A DNA stretch of 64,000 bases from Collinsella sp. (GTDB lineage Bacteria > Actinomycetota > Coriobacteriia > Coriobacteriales > Coriobacteriaceae), in the NCBI GenBank assembly GCA_019414345.1, contig DXMF01000022.1, positions 14,762 to 78,761 on the forward strand. The letters run 5' to 3'. Under the pieces are notes generated by a model. That model was not told where the DNA came from and did not search any database. It worked only from the letters and a program-made list of their open reading frames with translations. A program made the translations under genes and the position numbers. Below, piece by piece: positions 24,995 to 33,229 of this stretch; position 1 is the first letter of the stretch, and each line of letters opens with the position of its first letter.

Positions 24995-26074
24995 CTATTC
25001 GTCGCCGAAGCTGATGCCCAACGCCTTGGCCTCGCGCACCAGATCGCTCTGGGGGTCGACATACTTGAGCTTGCCGGCGACCTCCTCGAGCGGCATGTGG
25101 CACATCTTGCCGTCGCGCAGGGCAATCATGTAGCCAAACTCGCCGCGCAGGCATCCCAGTGCTGCTTCGACGCCGCACTGGGTCGCAAAGATGCGGTCCT
25201 GGGCGTCGGGCTGGCCGCCGCGCTGCGTGTGGCCGGGGATGGCGACGCGGGTCTCGCGACCGGTCTTGGCCTCAATCTCCTTGGCGATGTCGTAGACGAT
25301 CGACGGGCTCGTGCGCTCGGCAAGCTTCTTCTTGTACTCCTTCTTGGACAGCGCCGCGTCCTCCTTGGAGATAGCGCCCTCGGCGACGGCCACGATGGTA
25401 AAGCGGCTGCCGGTCTCCATGCGATGCTCGATGGTCTTGATGACGTTGTCCATGTCGTAGGGGATCTCGGGAATCAAGATGACGTCCGCGCCGCCCGCGA
25501 CGCCGGCATACAGCGGAATCCAACCGACCTTGTGGCCCATGATCTCGATGACAAACACGCGGCCGTGACTCGAGGCAGTGGTGTGGATGTCGTCGATGCA
25601 CTTGGTAGCGACGTCGATGGCGCTCGTAAAGCCAAACGTCAACTCGGTGCCCCAGGTGTCGTTATCGATGGTCTTGGGCAGGGCGATAACGTTGAGGCCC
25701 TCTTCGCGCAGGCGGTTGGCGGTCTTGGTGGAGCCGTTGCCGCCCAGCATAAACAGGCAGTCGAGCTGCAACTTGTGATAGGTGTGGACCATCGCGGGCA
25801 CCTTCTCGACGCCGTCGGCCTCGGGAGTATCCAGGCGCTTGAACGGCGTACGGCTCGTGCCCAGGATGGTGCCGCCGCGGGTGAGGATACCGCTAAAATC
25901 GGCGGGCGTCATGACGCGGAACCTGCTGTAGATAAGGCCCTGGTAGCCGTCCTCAAAACCGTAGATCTCGATAGGCTCTTCGCTATTGGTCATGAGCGTT
26001 TTGACGATGCCGCGCATGGTGGCGTTGAGCGCCTGGCAGTCGCCGCCACTGGTAAGAAGACCGATCCTGAGCAT
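24995..26074 (-). CDS. pfkA: 6-phosphofructokinase
   Basis: Glycolytic phosphorylation of fructose 6-phosphate. 359 residues, start after GGAAGGA. Active-site motifs are RIGLLTSGGDCQALNA, GGNGSTKTANRL, PKTIDNDTWGTE (catalytic Asp in TIDND) and IEIMGHKVGW. The phosphate-donor-determining positions read Gly (in GGNGS) with Lys (in PKTID). That is the mixed pattern of actinobacterial/clade-X enzymes rather than the E. coli ATP form (G, G) or the classic PPi form (D, K). ATP use is more likely because of the Gly, but this is an inference. It stands alone, with an element of the structured palindrome family at its 3' end. Confidence 0.93.
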   Translation of the reverse strand: MLRIGLLTSGGDCQALNATMRGIVKTLMTNSEEPIEIYGFEDGYQGLIYSRFRVMTPADFSGILTRGGTILGTSRTPFKRLDTPEADGVEKVPAMVHTYHKLQLDCLFMLGGNGSTKTANRLREEGLNVIALPKTIDNDTWGTELTFGFTSAIDVATKCIDDIHTTASSHGRVFVIEIMGHKVGWIPLYAGVAGGADVILIPEIPYDMDNVIKTIEHRMETGSRFTIVAVAEGAISKEDAALSKKEYKKKLAERTSPSIVYDIAKEIEAKTGRETRVAIPGHTQRGGQPDAQDRIFATQCGVEAALGCLRGEFGYMIALRDGKMCHMPLEEVAGKLKYVDPQSDLVREAKALGISFGDE

Positions 26075-26112
26075 GATGAATCCTTCCGGGCAAGTTATAA
26101 CATGCGCATAAG

Positions 26113-26145
26113 TTTACCCCCGCACACTGTTGATACAGGGGTAAA
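26113..26145. terminator. Hairpin between pfkA and the Ntn hydrolase gene
   Basis: TTTACCCC and GGGGTAAA pair across a 17-base loop. It lies about 70 bases after the stop of the minus-strand hydrolase gene and upstream of pfkA. Confidence 0.45.
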
Positions 26146-26214
26146 ACGTGTTAGCTCAAATGTATAGAAATGTAAGCAGCGTCAGGCGAGCGTAAGGACG
26201 ACGGGCCTGGCTCC

Positions 26215-27300
26215 TTACAGCGCGAAGGCGTCGACATCGCCCCAGTGACGGCGCAGTGTAATAGCGGCGGCGGGTTCGGTATTGTCAAAGACGACCGACC
26301 ATTGCGTATTGCTGGTGATGTCTTCCGGATTGGGCTCTTGCGCTGCAGCGCGCAGGGCTTCCCAGGCAATCGTTTCGTCCTGGGCACCGACATGGGCGTC
26401 AAGGACATCGGCGATTGCGACGGCGCGCTCTTTACCATGGCCCAGCTCGCCATTCTTTTGGTTGGGCAGCACTTCGTCGCCATAGCAGGCGTAGAAGTTC
26501 GTGACCTGGCGTACAGGAGTCGATTTGAAAGCGCGGTCCGGATCGCGCGGATCCCACTCTACTACGCGCGCGTCACCGGCGGCGTCGTTGATAAAGAAGT
26601 GGTAATCGCGTCCTGCCATGGCGTGCATGTCGTGGGCGGAAAGCAGGTCGACAGCTTCTTGCGTAGTAGCCGCGCGGTCGAGCACCAGGCGGATGGCGAG
26701 TGAGGTATTGATGACGGGGCGCTGCGTGTCCTGGTCACAGGGTTTGGAATCCAGGGTGAGCACGGCAATGGACACGCCACATTCGTTAACACCGTCGAGC
26801 TGGGCAAACGGGCCCATGAGTGCGGCGGCACGTCCGCCGACGGAGTCAAGCGGAGTGTTATCGCCCAGGTTGTTAAGGGCGGCATACCCGATGGAGGCAT
26901 AGCCGCCTCGTGGGTGATTGTGCACCAGCAGCGCCGAGGTGTCGTCCTTAAAGTCGTAATTGCGACCGGTGCGCACGCGGCCTTCGGCATCTACGGCGAC
27001 AAAAGCGCTGCAGGCAAACTGGGGCGCCTGGACATGTGCCGGCACACCTGGCAGCACCTGGGCCACCACGGCATCGATGTAGGCCTGGTCGTCGCGCACG
27101 CCAGCGGCGATGATGCGGTCGAGGTCGTAGTCGTAAGCGATGTCGATTGCGTACAGGTCATAGCCATCCGCATAGTCGGTCAAGCGTTTGAGCGACGCGG
27201 CGGACTTGATTTGCTTGTGATAAACGATACCGGTGGCAGCGGCAAGGCCGACGGCGACTCCCGCGACACCGCAGGTGATGGCAATGTTACGTGGCTTCAT
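26215..27300 (-). CDS. Linear amide C-N hydrolase (choloylglycine-hydrolase-like Ntn family)
   Basis: 361 residues. An N-terminal hydrophobic segment (AITCGVAGVAVGLAAATGIVY) suggests membrane anchoring or export. The nucleophile is the Cys in QFACSAFVAVD at about residue 96, followed by the GRNYDFKDD Arg/Asp motif characteristic of the Ntn fold. Asn residues further on complete the family pattern. Related enzymes cleave bile-salt amides, penicillin V or acyl-homoserine lactones. In mature bile salt hydrolases the Cys is residue 2 after Met removal, whereas here it is internal behind about 95 residues, so autoprocessing or a different substrate is likely. Not called bile salt hydrolase for that reason. 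Confidence 0.8.
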   Translation of the reverse strand: MKPRNIAITCGVAGVAVGLAAATGIVYHKQIKSAASLKRLTDYADGYDLYAIDIAYDYDLDRIIAAGVRDDQAYIDAVVAQVLPGVPAHVQAPQFACSAFVAVDAEGRVRTGRNYDFKDDTSALLVHNHPRGGYASIGYAALNNLGDNTPLDSVGGRAAALMGPFAQLDGVNECGVSIAVLTLDSKPCDQDTQRPVINTSLAIRLVLDRAATTQEAVDLLSAHDMHAMAGRDYHFFINDAAGDARVVEWDPRDPDRAFKSTPVRQVTNFYACYGDEVLPNQKNGELGHGKERAVAIADVLDAHVGAQDETIAWEALRAAAQEPNPEDITSNTQWSVVFDNTEPAAAITLRRHWGDVDAFAL

Positions 27301-27461
27301 GACGGCTCCTCTCGTCCTGTTAGCGCAATTGTCGCAAAAGGAGCGCGGGCATGATGGCTCAACTTGGTGAGTGGCGCGGAATTAAGCACGGAATGAAGAG
27401 TGCGGCGCTGGCGTGGCGGGGTATGCTGGAGGGGACCATCAACCCAGCGAAAGGGGAGAGC

Positions 27462-28847
27462 ATGACGGATCAGGAAACGCCCGAGCGCGCGCATGTGACG
27501 GCCGATGATATCGAGGCCGCCAACGACCTTATCGACTTTATCGAGGCATGCCCCAGTATGTTCCATACGGCGGCGACCATTATGGCCGAGCTCGACGAGG
27601 CGGGCTTTACCTACCTGCCCGAGAATGCGGCGTGGGACATCGAACCGGGCGGGCGTTATTACACGCAGCGCAACACCTCGAGCGTTGTTGCCTTTAAGGT
27701 GGGTGAGGACCTGGCCGCGACGTGGGGCGAGGACGGCGTCGCCGGTGACTATCATTTTCAGCTCACGGCGTCGCACAGCGATTCGCCGACGTTTAAGGTC
27801 AAGGCTGTGCCCGAGCTTGACGGCGCGGGCGAGACGCTGCGCTTGAACACCGAGGCCTACGGCGGCATGATCGACTACACCTGGTTCGATCGCCCGCTGG
27901 CGCTCGCGGGCCGCGTGCTGGTGCGCGAGGGCGACCGTATCGAGAGCCGCCTGCTTGCCACCGAGCGCGAGGTCGCTATCATTCCGAGTCTTGCTATCCA
28001 TATGAACCGCGGTGTTAACGAGGGCTTTGCTCCCAACCGAGCCGTCGACCTGTGCCCGCTCATCAGCGCCGGTGACCTTAAGCAGGGAGATTTTGACACC
28101 CTGATCGCCGACGAGCTGGACGTCGAGCCCGAACAGATTTTGGGCCGCGATTTGTTCCTGGTCAATCGTCAGGATGCGCGCATTTGGGGCTGGGCCGACG
28201 AGTTTATCTCGACGCCCAAGCTCGACGACCTGGCCTGCGCCTACACCTCGCTGCAGGCATTTTTGGGTGCCGAGAATGCGCATGACGTCTCGGTCTTTTG
28301 CTGCTTTGATAACGAGGAGGTCGGCTCCGAGACCAAGCAGGGCGCCATGTCGACGTTCTTGGCCGACGCGCTGCGCCGCATTAACGGATCGCTGGGCTTT
28401 GACGACGAGTCGTACCATCGCGCACTTGCCGCCTCGATGCTTGTGAGCTGCGACAACGCGCATGCCGTGCATCCCAACCACGCCGAGAAGTGCGATGCTC
28501 GCAATCAGGTTGTGCTCAACGGCGGCATTGTCATTAAGGAAGCCGCCAACCAGCACTACTGCACCGATGCCTTTAGCCGCGCGGTGTTCCAAGCCATCTG
28601 CGATGACGCCGACGTGCCCACGCAGGCCTTCGCCAACAAGAGCGATATGGCGGGCGGTTCGACCCTGGGCAACCTGTCGAACATGCAGGCGAGCATGCAT
28701 GCCGTTGACGTGGGCCTGCCGCAGCTTGCCATGCACTCGAGCTACGAGACCGGCGGCGTGCGCGACGTGATGTACGCCATCCGCGCTCTCACCGCCTTCT
28801 ACGAGCGCAACCTAACCATCAACGGCGCCGAAAGTGTGGAACTCTAA
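27462..28847 (+). CDS. M18 family aminopeptidase
   Basis: Zinc aminopeptidase of the aspartyl aminopeptidase type. 461 residues from ATG behind AAGGGGAGAG; the frame is open further upstream without support. Metal and catalytic motifs are TASHSDSPTFKVK, CCFDNEEVGSETKQGA (metal-binding Asp/Glu with the general-base Glu) and a C-terminal HSSYET. The N-terminal DLIDFIEACPSMFHT is typical of the family. Cytosolic peptide turnover is the expected role. The divergent upstream neighbour is the amide hydrolase. Confidence 0.93.
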   Translation: MTDQETPERAHVTADDIEAANDLIDFIEACPSMFHTAATIMAELDEAGFTYLPENAAWDIEPGGRYYTQRNTSSVVAFKVGEDLAATWGEDGVAGDYHFQLTASHSDSPTFKVKAVPELDGAGETLRLNTEAYGGMIDYTWFDRPLALAGRVLVREGDRIESRLLATEREVAIIPSLAIHMNRGVNEGFAPNRAVDLCPLISAGDLKQGDFDTLIADELDVEPEQILGRDLFLVNRQDARIWGWADEFISTPKLDDLACAYTSLQAFLGAENAHDVSVFCCFDNEEVGSETKQGAMSTFLADALRRINGSLGFDDESYHRALAASMLVSCDNAHAVHPNHAEKCDARNQVVLNGGIVIKEAANQHYCTDAFSRAVFQAICDDADVPTQAFANKSDMAGGSTLGNLSNMQASMHAVDVGLPQLAMHSSYETGGVRDVMYAIRALTAFYERNLTINGAESVEL

Positions 28848-28850
28848 AAT

Positions 28851-28881
28851 CTGCCAAAAAGGGACAGGTTTACTTTGGCAG
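28851..28881. repeat. Dispersed palindrome, GGGACAGG family
   Basis: CTGCCAAAAAGGGACAGG ... TTTGGCAG, 3 bases after the aminopeptidase stop, followed by GTTTTAT. Confidence 0.8.
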
Positions 28882-28990
28882 GTTTTATTTGGGCAAATGC
28901 CGCAATGCCAACAGCTGGACAGAATTGTTATAACACCGCAGGTTGAGCAAACGTCAGCGAGCGATGTCCAGAGCGAACAAGTTGGCATGA

Positions 28991-29032
28991 AAAAGGCAAG
29001 GCATAGACCTTCTGGTCATGCCTCGCCTTTTG
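28991..29032. terminator. Bidirectional terminator hairpin
   Basis: AAAAGGCAAGGCAT and ATGCCTCGCCTTTT pair with one mismatch around GACC-TTCT-GGTC. A-run on one side and T-run on the other suit both converging genes. Confidence 0.75.
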
Positions 29033-29101
29033 AATGACAAATTGTCGCTCTGGGCGGCGCGCAGCGTCGACCGGTCCGCCGTTCGTTAGAACGGCGGAAC
29101 C

Positions 29102-30037
29102 CTAATGTTCAATCCAACAGCGCAGGGTCTCGCCGGCTTGCAGGTGACGCAGATTCTCCGCGGCAATGTCGACCACATTGTTGAGCGTGGCTGCCAGGTG
29201 GAACCAGCCGGAGACGTGTGGCGTGATGAGCATATTAGGCGCATCCCACAGTGGGCTTGTCTCAGGCAACGGTTCGGGGTCGGTGACGTCGACCGCGGCG
29301 CCGGCGAGATGTCCCGACTCCAAGGCGGCAACCAAGTCGTCGGCGACCACAAGGTCGCCGCGGCCGCCGTTGGCAAAGAAGGCGCCCGGTTTCATCGCGG
29401 CGAAGAACTCGGCGTTCGCCAGGCCGCGGGTCTCGGGTGTGCTCGGCATAAAAGATGCGACGACGTCTGCCTCCGCCAAGCGCTCAGACAGGGCATCCAT
29501 GCCGTCCATGTCCTCAAACACAATGGGGTAGACGAGCGGATGGCGCTTGATGCCGCGGACGTGCGCACCCATGCCACGGCAGAGCGTGGCAAAGTGGCCG
29601 CCGATATCGCCCGCGCCCAGCACCAGCACGTTGGCGTTTTTGAGCGAGGTAACCGGCCCCAAATCCTTCCAGCGATGCTCACGCTGCAGGTCCTGGTAGC
29701 CGGGCAGGTGCTTCATCATGGAAAGGACCATGGCAAACATATGCTCGCTCACGGCCTGACCGTAGGCGCCGATTGAGCAAGACAGCTTGGCTTCAGCCGG
29801 CACGGTGCCGGCGGTAAGGTAGTCGTCATAGCCGGCGGTCTGCAATTGCAACAGCTGGAGATGCTCGCATGCCGTGAGCATGTCAGGGCCGATGTTGCCC
29901 AGGATCACGTCGGCATCGGCGACCTGCTCGTGCGTGGCGGCGTCGGAGCTCGTGTAGATAAAGTCCTCGCCCGGAGCGCTCGACTCAAGAATTGCGCGAT
30001 GGCGGTCGTTGACGGGCAACAAAACCAGGATGTTCAC
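29102..30037 (-). CDS. D-2-hydroxyacid dehydrogenase family protein
   Basis: NAD(P)-dependent oxidoreductase of 311 residues. The Rossmann motif is VLGAGDIGGHFATLCRGMG, and the catalytic Arg lies in NGGRGDLV. The Glu sits in VTDPEPLPETSPLW and the His in TPHVSG. The C-terminal part after the His is short. The specific acid (glycerate, lactate, phosphoglycerate or other) cannot be assigned; a missing ACT domain and the short length argue against serine-biosynthetic SerA. Flanked on both sides by dispersed palindromes. Confidence 0.88.
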   Translation of the reverse strand: MNILVLLPVNDRHRAILESSAPGEDFIYTSSDAATHEQVADADVILGNIGPDMLTACEHLQLLQLQTAGYDDYLTAGTVPAEAKLSCSIGAYGQAVSEHMFAMVLSMMKHLPGYQDLQREHRWKDLGPVTSLKNANVLVLGAGDIGGHFATLCRGMGAHVRGIKRHPLVYPIVFEDMDGMDALSERLAEADVVASFMPSTPETRGLANAEFFAAMKPGAFFANGGRGDLVVADDLVAALESGHLAGAAVDVTDPEPLPETSPLWDAPNMLITPHVSGWFHLAATLNNVVDIAAENLRHLQAGETLRCWIEH

Positions 30038-30057
30038 AAGCAGTCCTCTCCGCTCGA

Positions 30058-30091
30058 CCTGCCAAAAAGGGACAGGTTTATTTTTGGCAGG
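30058..30091. repeat. Dispersed palindrome, GGGACAGG family
   Basis: CCTGCCAAAAAGGGACAGG ... TTTTTGGCAGG followed by TTTTAT. It lies between the dehydrogenase start and the 3' end of map. Confidence 0.8.
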
Positions 30092-30110
30092 TTTTATCAG
30101 ACAAAACGCT

Positions 30111-30161
30111 AAAAAACGCCGGGCTTCGTGATGGTTAACATATCCATCGCGAAGCCCGGCG
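30111..30161 (-). terminator. Rho-independent terminator of map
   Basis: On the minus strand CGCCGGGCTTCG pairs with CGAAGCCCGGCG (with inner GATGG/CCATC), followed directly by TTTTTT. Confidence 0.9.
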
Positions 30162-30170
30162 CATCCACGG

Positions 30171-31058
30171 CTACCAGCTCAGCAGCTCGTAGCCATCCTC
30201 GGTCACCACGAGCTGTACCTCGCACTGGGCCGAATCGCTGCCGTCCTTGGTGCGCACGCACCAACCGTCGCCCTTGCTAATCTTGATGTCGGGCGCCCCG
30301 GCGTTGACCATGGGCTCGATGGTAAAGACCATGCCCGGAGCCATGATGGTGTCCACATCGGGCGCCTCGGTGGTAAAGCCCACAAACGGGTCCTCGTGGA
30401 ACTCCTTACCGATGCCGTGTCCGCCGTACTCGCGCACCACGCTAAAGCCGGCGTCCTCGACGGTCTTTTGCACGGCCTCGGCCATAACGGACAACGGCAG
30501 CCATGGCTTGACGGCCGCCAGACCCGCCTCCACGCTGGCACGGGTGACGTCGACTAGGCGCTGGCGCTCGGCCGAGACCTCGCCGATGCAGAACATGCGG
30601 CTCGAGTCGCTAAAGTAGCCGTCTAGGATTGTGGAGCAGTCCACGTTGATGATGTCGCCCTCGTGCAACACGTCCGCATCGCAGGGGATGCCGTGGCAGA
30701 CCACGTCGTTGATCGAGGTGCACACGCTCTTGGGGTAGCCCTCGTAGTGGAGGTCGGCCGGCGTGCCGCCATGCTCGACGGTGAAGTCGTAGATCATCTG
30801 ATCGATCTGGTTGGTGGTCATGCCCGCGGCGATATGCTCGCCGACGTAGTCGAGCACGCCTACGTTGATGGCGGCCGAGCGCTTGATGCCCTCGATGTCG
30901 GCGGGCGTCTTGTAGAGCGTGCGGGGCAGAACCTCCCAGCCTTCCTCCCACAGGCGCTCGAGGCGCTCGTCGAAGGCGCTGTGACATTTCTTATATTTCT
31001 TGCCGCTGCCGCACCAGCAGGCGTCGTTGCGGCCGGGCACAGGTCCGTTGTCAAACAT
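30171..31058 (-). CDS. map: Type I methionine aminopeptidase with N-terminal SEC-C zinc motif
   Basis: Removes initiator methionine. 295 residues. The N terminus carries a SEC-C type zinc site, GRNDACWCGSGKKYKKCH (C14, C16, C25, H26), as in ribosome-associated methionine aminopeptidases. The catalytic domain has HGIPCDADVLHEGDIINVD and later Asp ligands, YGGHGIGKEFHEDP (His ligand) and FTIEPMVN (Glu ligand), ending with Glu in CEVQLVVTEDG. The zinc motif probably helps docking on the ribosome or nascent chain. Confidence 0.95.
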   Translation of the reverse strand: MFDNGPVPGRNDACWCGSGKKYKKCHSAFDERLERLWEEGWEVLPRTLYKTPADIEGIKRSAAINVGVLDYVGEHIAAGMTTNQIDQMIYDFTVEHGGTPADLHYEGYPKSVCTSINDVVCHGIPCDADVLHEGDIINVDCSTILDGYFSDSSRMFCIGEVSAERQRLVDVTRASVEAGLAAVKPWLPLSVMAEAVQKTVEDAGFSVVREYGGHGIGKEFHEDPFVGFTTEAPDVDTIMAPGMVFTIEPMVNAGAPDIKISKGDGWCVRTKDGSDSAQCEVQLVVTEDGYELLSW

Positions 31059-31110
31059 GGCTAACTTCCTTTCATTCGCAGCTAGTATAGCCCACCCACG
31101 CGTCCATAAA

Positions 31111-31177
31111 AGTTGCGGTGATATAGTTCCGATTTAAGCGGTTTAACAGCACAAATAGGAACTATATCACCGCAACT
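31111..31177. repeat. Dispersed palindrome, GTTGCGGTG family, copy 3
   Basis: AGTTGCGGTGATATAGTTCC and GGAACTATATCACCGCAACT are perfect reverse complements over 20 bases. It is located between map and a radical SAM gene. Confidence 0.85.
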
Positions 31178-31218
31178 GATGGAGCGGGGTGGTGGGCACG
31201 AGCTGCTGCGTGGTTTTG

Positions 31219-31995
31219 CTAGTAGCTCACCTGGCAGGGAATACCGAGGGCGCGCACGCGCGCGGCAATGGCGTCGAGTACCTCGGGCACTGCTTTGGCA
31301 AGGCCGGCGATCGGTGTTTCGCGCGCCACCGTGTAGATGGTCGCCTCCTGCGGGCGAATGCGCTCAAGCGCCGCGAGCCAGGGGGCAACGTACTCCTCGC
31401 CGGTGTTGTCGATGGGCTTGCCCCGGTACTCACCGCTCAAAAACATCGTCTGGATAATAACGTGACCGTTAAAGCTTGCGAACGTCTCGATCTGGTGCTT
31501 GACGTCGTAGGGGCCAACGGGCTGGTCGAGCAGCTGGATAAACGCCGGGTCGACGGTATCGAGCTTAAGAATGTTGTCGTCGACCATCATGAGCGCATCG
31601 TGTACATGGGGACGGTCGGCGCGTGTGCCGTTGGAAAGCACGGCAATCTTGGTGTTTGGGGCCAGCTGGTCGCGAAGCGCGACGGCACCGGCGATGGCCT
31701 GCGGAAACTCCGGTGCGGCGGTGGGCTCGCCGTTGCCTGCGAAGGTGATCACATCGGGGAGCTCGCCTTCGGCTGCCATCTCGCGCAGCTTTGCCTCGAG
31801 CGCGTCGAGTACCACGGCAGCTGTGTTGTACGGCTCATGGCAGGGGCGCTCGGCATTGAGACCGTTTTCGCAGTAAATGCAGTCGAACGTGCAGATTTTG
31901 CCGCTGGCCGGCATCATGTTGACGCCGAGCGAGAGACCAAGGCGACGGCTGCGAACGGGCCCAAAGATGGGGCTGGCATTCAAAAACGTAGACAT
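31219..31995 (-). CDS. Radical SAM protein, function unassigned
   Basis: 258 residues from ATG 31995, which has GAGGAG 9 bases upstream; an ATG two codons earlier sits too close to it. The radical SAM cluster motif is CTFDCIYC (C35, C39, C42), preceded by FGPVRSRRLGLSLGVNMMP. The second motif ITFAGNGEPTAAPEFPQAI resembles the glycine-rich SAM-binding strand. This architecture matches the widespread family of small radical SAM proteins (COG0731-like) related to wybutosine-type enzymes, but no function is established here. It is a single gene, with its upstream region divergent to a hydrolase gene. Confidence 0.82.
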   Translation of the reverse strand: MSTFLNASPIFGPVRSRRLGLSLGVNMMPASGKICTFDCIYCENGLNAERPCHEPYNTAAVVLDALEAKLREMAAEGELPDVITFAGNGEPTAAPEFPQAIAGAVALRDQLAPNTKIAVLSNGTRADRPHVHDALMMVDDNILKLDTVDPAFIQLLDQPVGPYDVKHQIETFASFNGHVIIQTMFLSGEYRGKPIDNTGEEYVAPWLAALERIRPQEATIYTVARETPIAGLAKAVPEVLDAIAARVRALGIPCQVSY

Positions 31996-32220
31996 AGGCA
32001 TATGCTCCTCAAGACAATTGTGCCTAAGCATAGCATCGGCTCCAAAGCAAGGTGCGGGCTCTTGCTTTACAAGTTTCGTTTTTTCACGTCGCTCATTATG
32101 CCGTGCCATGAAAAGCCTCGGGTCGGGTACAGTTAATCTGTTAACAAGGCGTAAGGCAATGCGGGTCCATCCAACCGTACTGACGTGCGGCTGGATGGGC
32201 ATTGATGACGGGGGCACAAC

Positions 32221-33018
32221 ATGGATTTTACGGTCGAGAACGCGGGCACCACGATTGCCTGTCGCGAATATGCCGGCCCGGATGTATCGCCTGATGCTCC
32301 CGCCTTGGTGTGCGTGCACGGTGCGTGCGTCGACGGCGTCTTTTTTGACGCCATCGCCTGCGAGCTCGCCCGCGACTGTCGCGTCATTGCCTACGACCGC
32401 CGCGGTTGCGGCGAGAGTGGCGACGCTGCAGACGGACGCTACGACCTCGCCGCCCAAGCCGCCGACCTGCAAGCTGTTATCGAGCATATTGGCGCTCCGG
32501 CAAACGTGCTCGCGCACAGTGCCGGTACGCTGGTGACGCTGGAGCTTCTCCGTGCAAACCCTGCCATAATCTCGCGTGCGATTCTGCATGAACCCGCCGT
32601 GACGGATGAGGGCGCCGGCCTGGGCGCGGCCCCGGTTTTGCTCGAGATGATCGCCGCGGGAAAGGTCTCCAGGGCATTACGGGCCTTCCTGGGTGCCATC
32701 GGTGATTCGGACCCTGAGGCCCCCAAGTTAACCGAGGCAGAAGCCAAGCATGCCCTGCGCAACGGCCGCAGCTTCATGGCAAACGAATACGGGATTACTA
32801 TGACCTGCGTTCCCGATTGGGATAGCGTTCGTGCGTCAAAAACGGTGGCCGCCGTGCTTTTGGGCGAGCTCTCGATTGGTACGCCCCGTGAGGCGGGAAC
32901 GAGGATGGCGGCTGAGCTTTTGGACTCTCCACTCGTAATGGTTCCCGGCGCGCACAACGGCCTGCGCGATCGCCCGGCAGCGGCTGCCCAGACTGTCCGT
33001 GGCATCCTGGGGTTCTAG
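32221..33018 (+). CDS. Alpha/beta hydrolase
   Basis: 265 residues. The oxyanion/HG motif is VCVHGACVDGVFFD, the nucleophile elbow is LAHSAGT (Ser), and the region of the acid residue and the final His (PGAHNGLRDRPA) are in the usual places. GGGGG lies 5 bases before the ATG. Substrate unknown. It could be an esterase or a haloperoxidase-like enzyme; no neighbour suggests a pathway. Confidence 0.85.
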   Translation: MDFTVENAGTTIACREYAGPDVSPDAPALVCVHGACVDGVFFDAIACELARDCRVIAYDRRGCGESGDAADGRYDLAAQAADLQAVIEHIGAPANVLAHSAGTLVTLELLRANPAIISRAILHEPAVTDEGAGLGAAPVLLEMIAAGKVSRALRAFLGAIGDSDPEAPKLTEAEAKHALRNGRSFMANEYGITMTCVPDWDSVRASKTVAAVLLGELSIGTPREAGTRMAAELLDSPLVMVPGAHNGLRDRPAAAAQTVRGILGF

Positions 33019-33169
33019 CAGCTGCAAAAAAACAAAACAGGCTTCATCCACAAACGTTTCGGCCGTGTTAACAAATGCGCTCAAAACCTTACGTTTGCGG
33101 CTTCAATCGCGCCGTCTGCCAACTCATAAAAATGTAACAGCATTCACGTGCCTACCTGCATCGACAAGG

Positions 33170-33185
33170 TGTTACCCTTGTAACA
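33170..33185. promoter_or_regulatory. Dyad TGTTAC-CCTT-GTAACA upstream of the HD-GYP gene
   Basis: Perfect 6-bp arms with a 4-base spacer, about 45 bases before the start. A half-site ATGTAACA occurs 40 bases earlier. Operator-like; the protein is unknown. Confidence 0.45.
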
Positions 33186-33229
33186 TTTGGAACCCACCGC
33201 TCCATGCGAAACTATCGAAAGGGCCCCGT

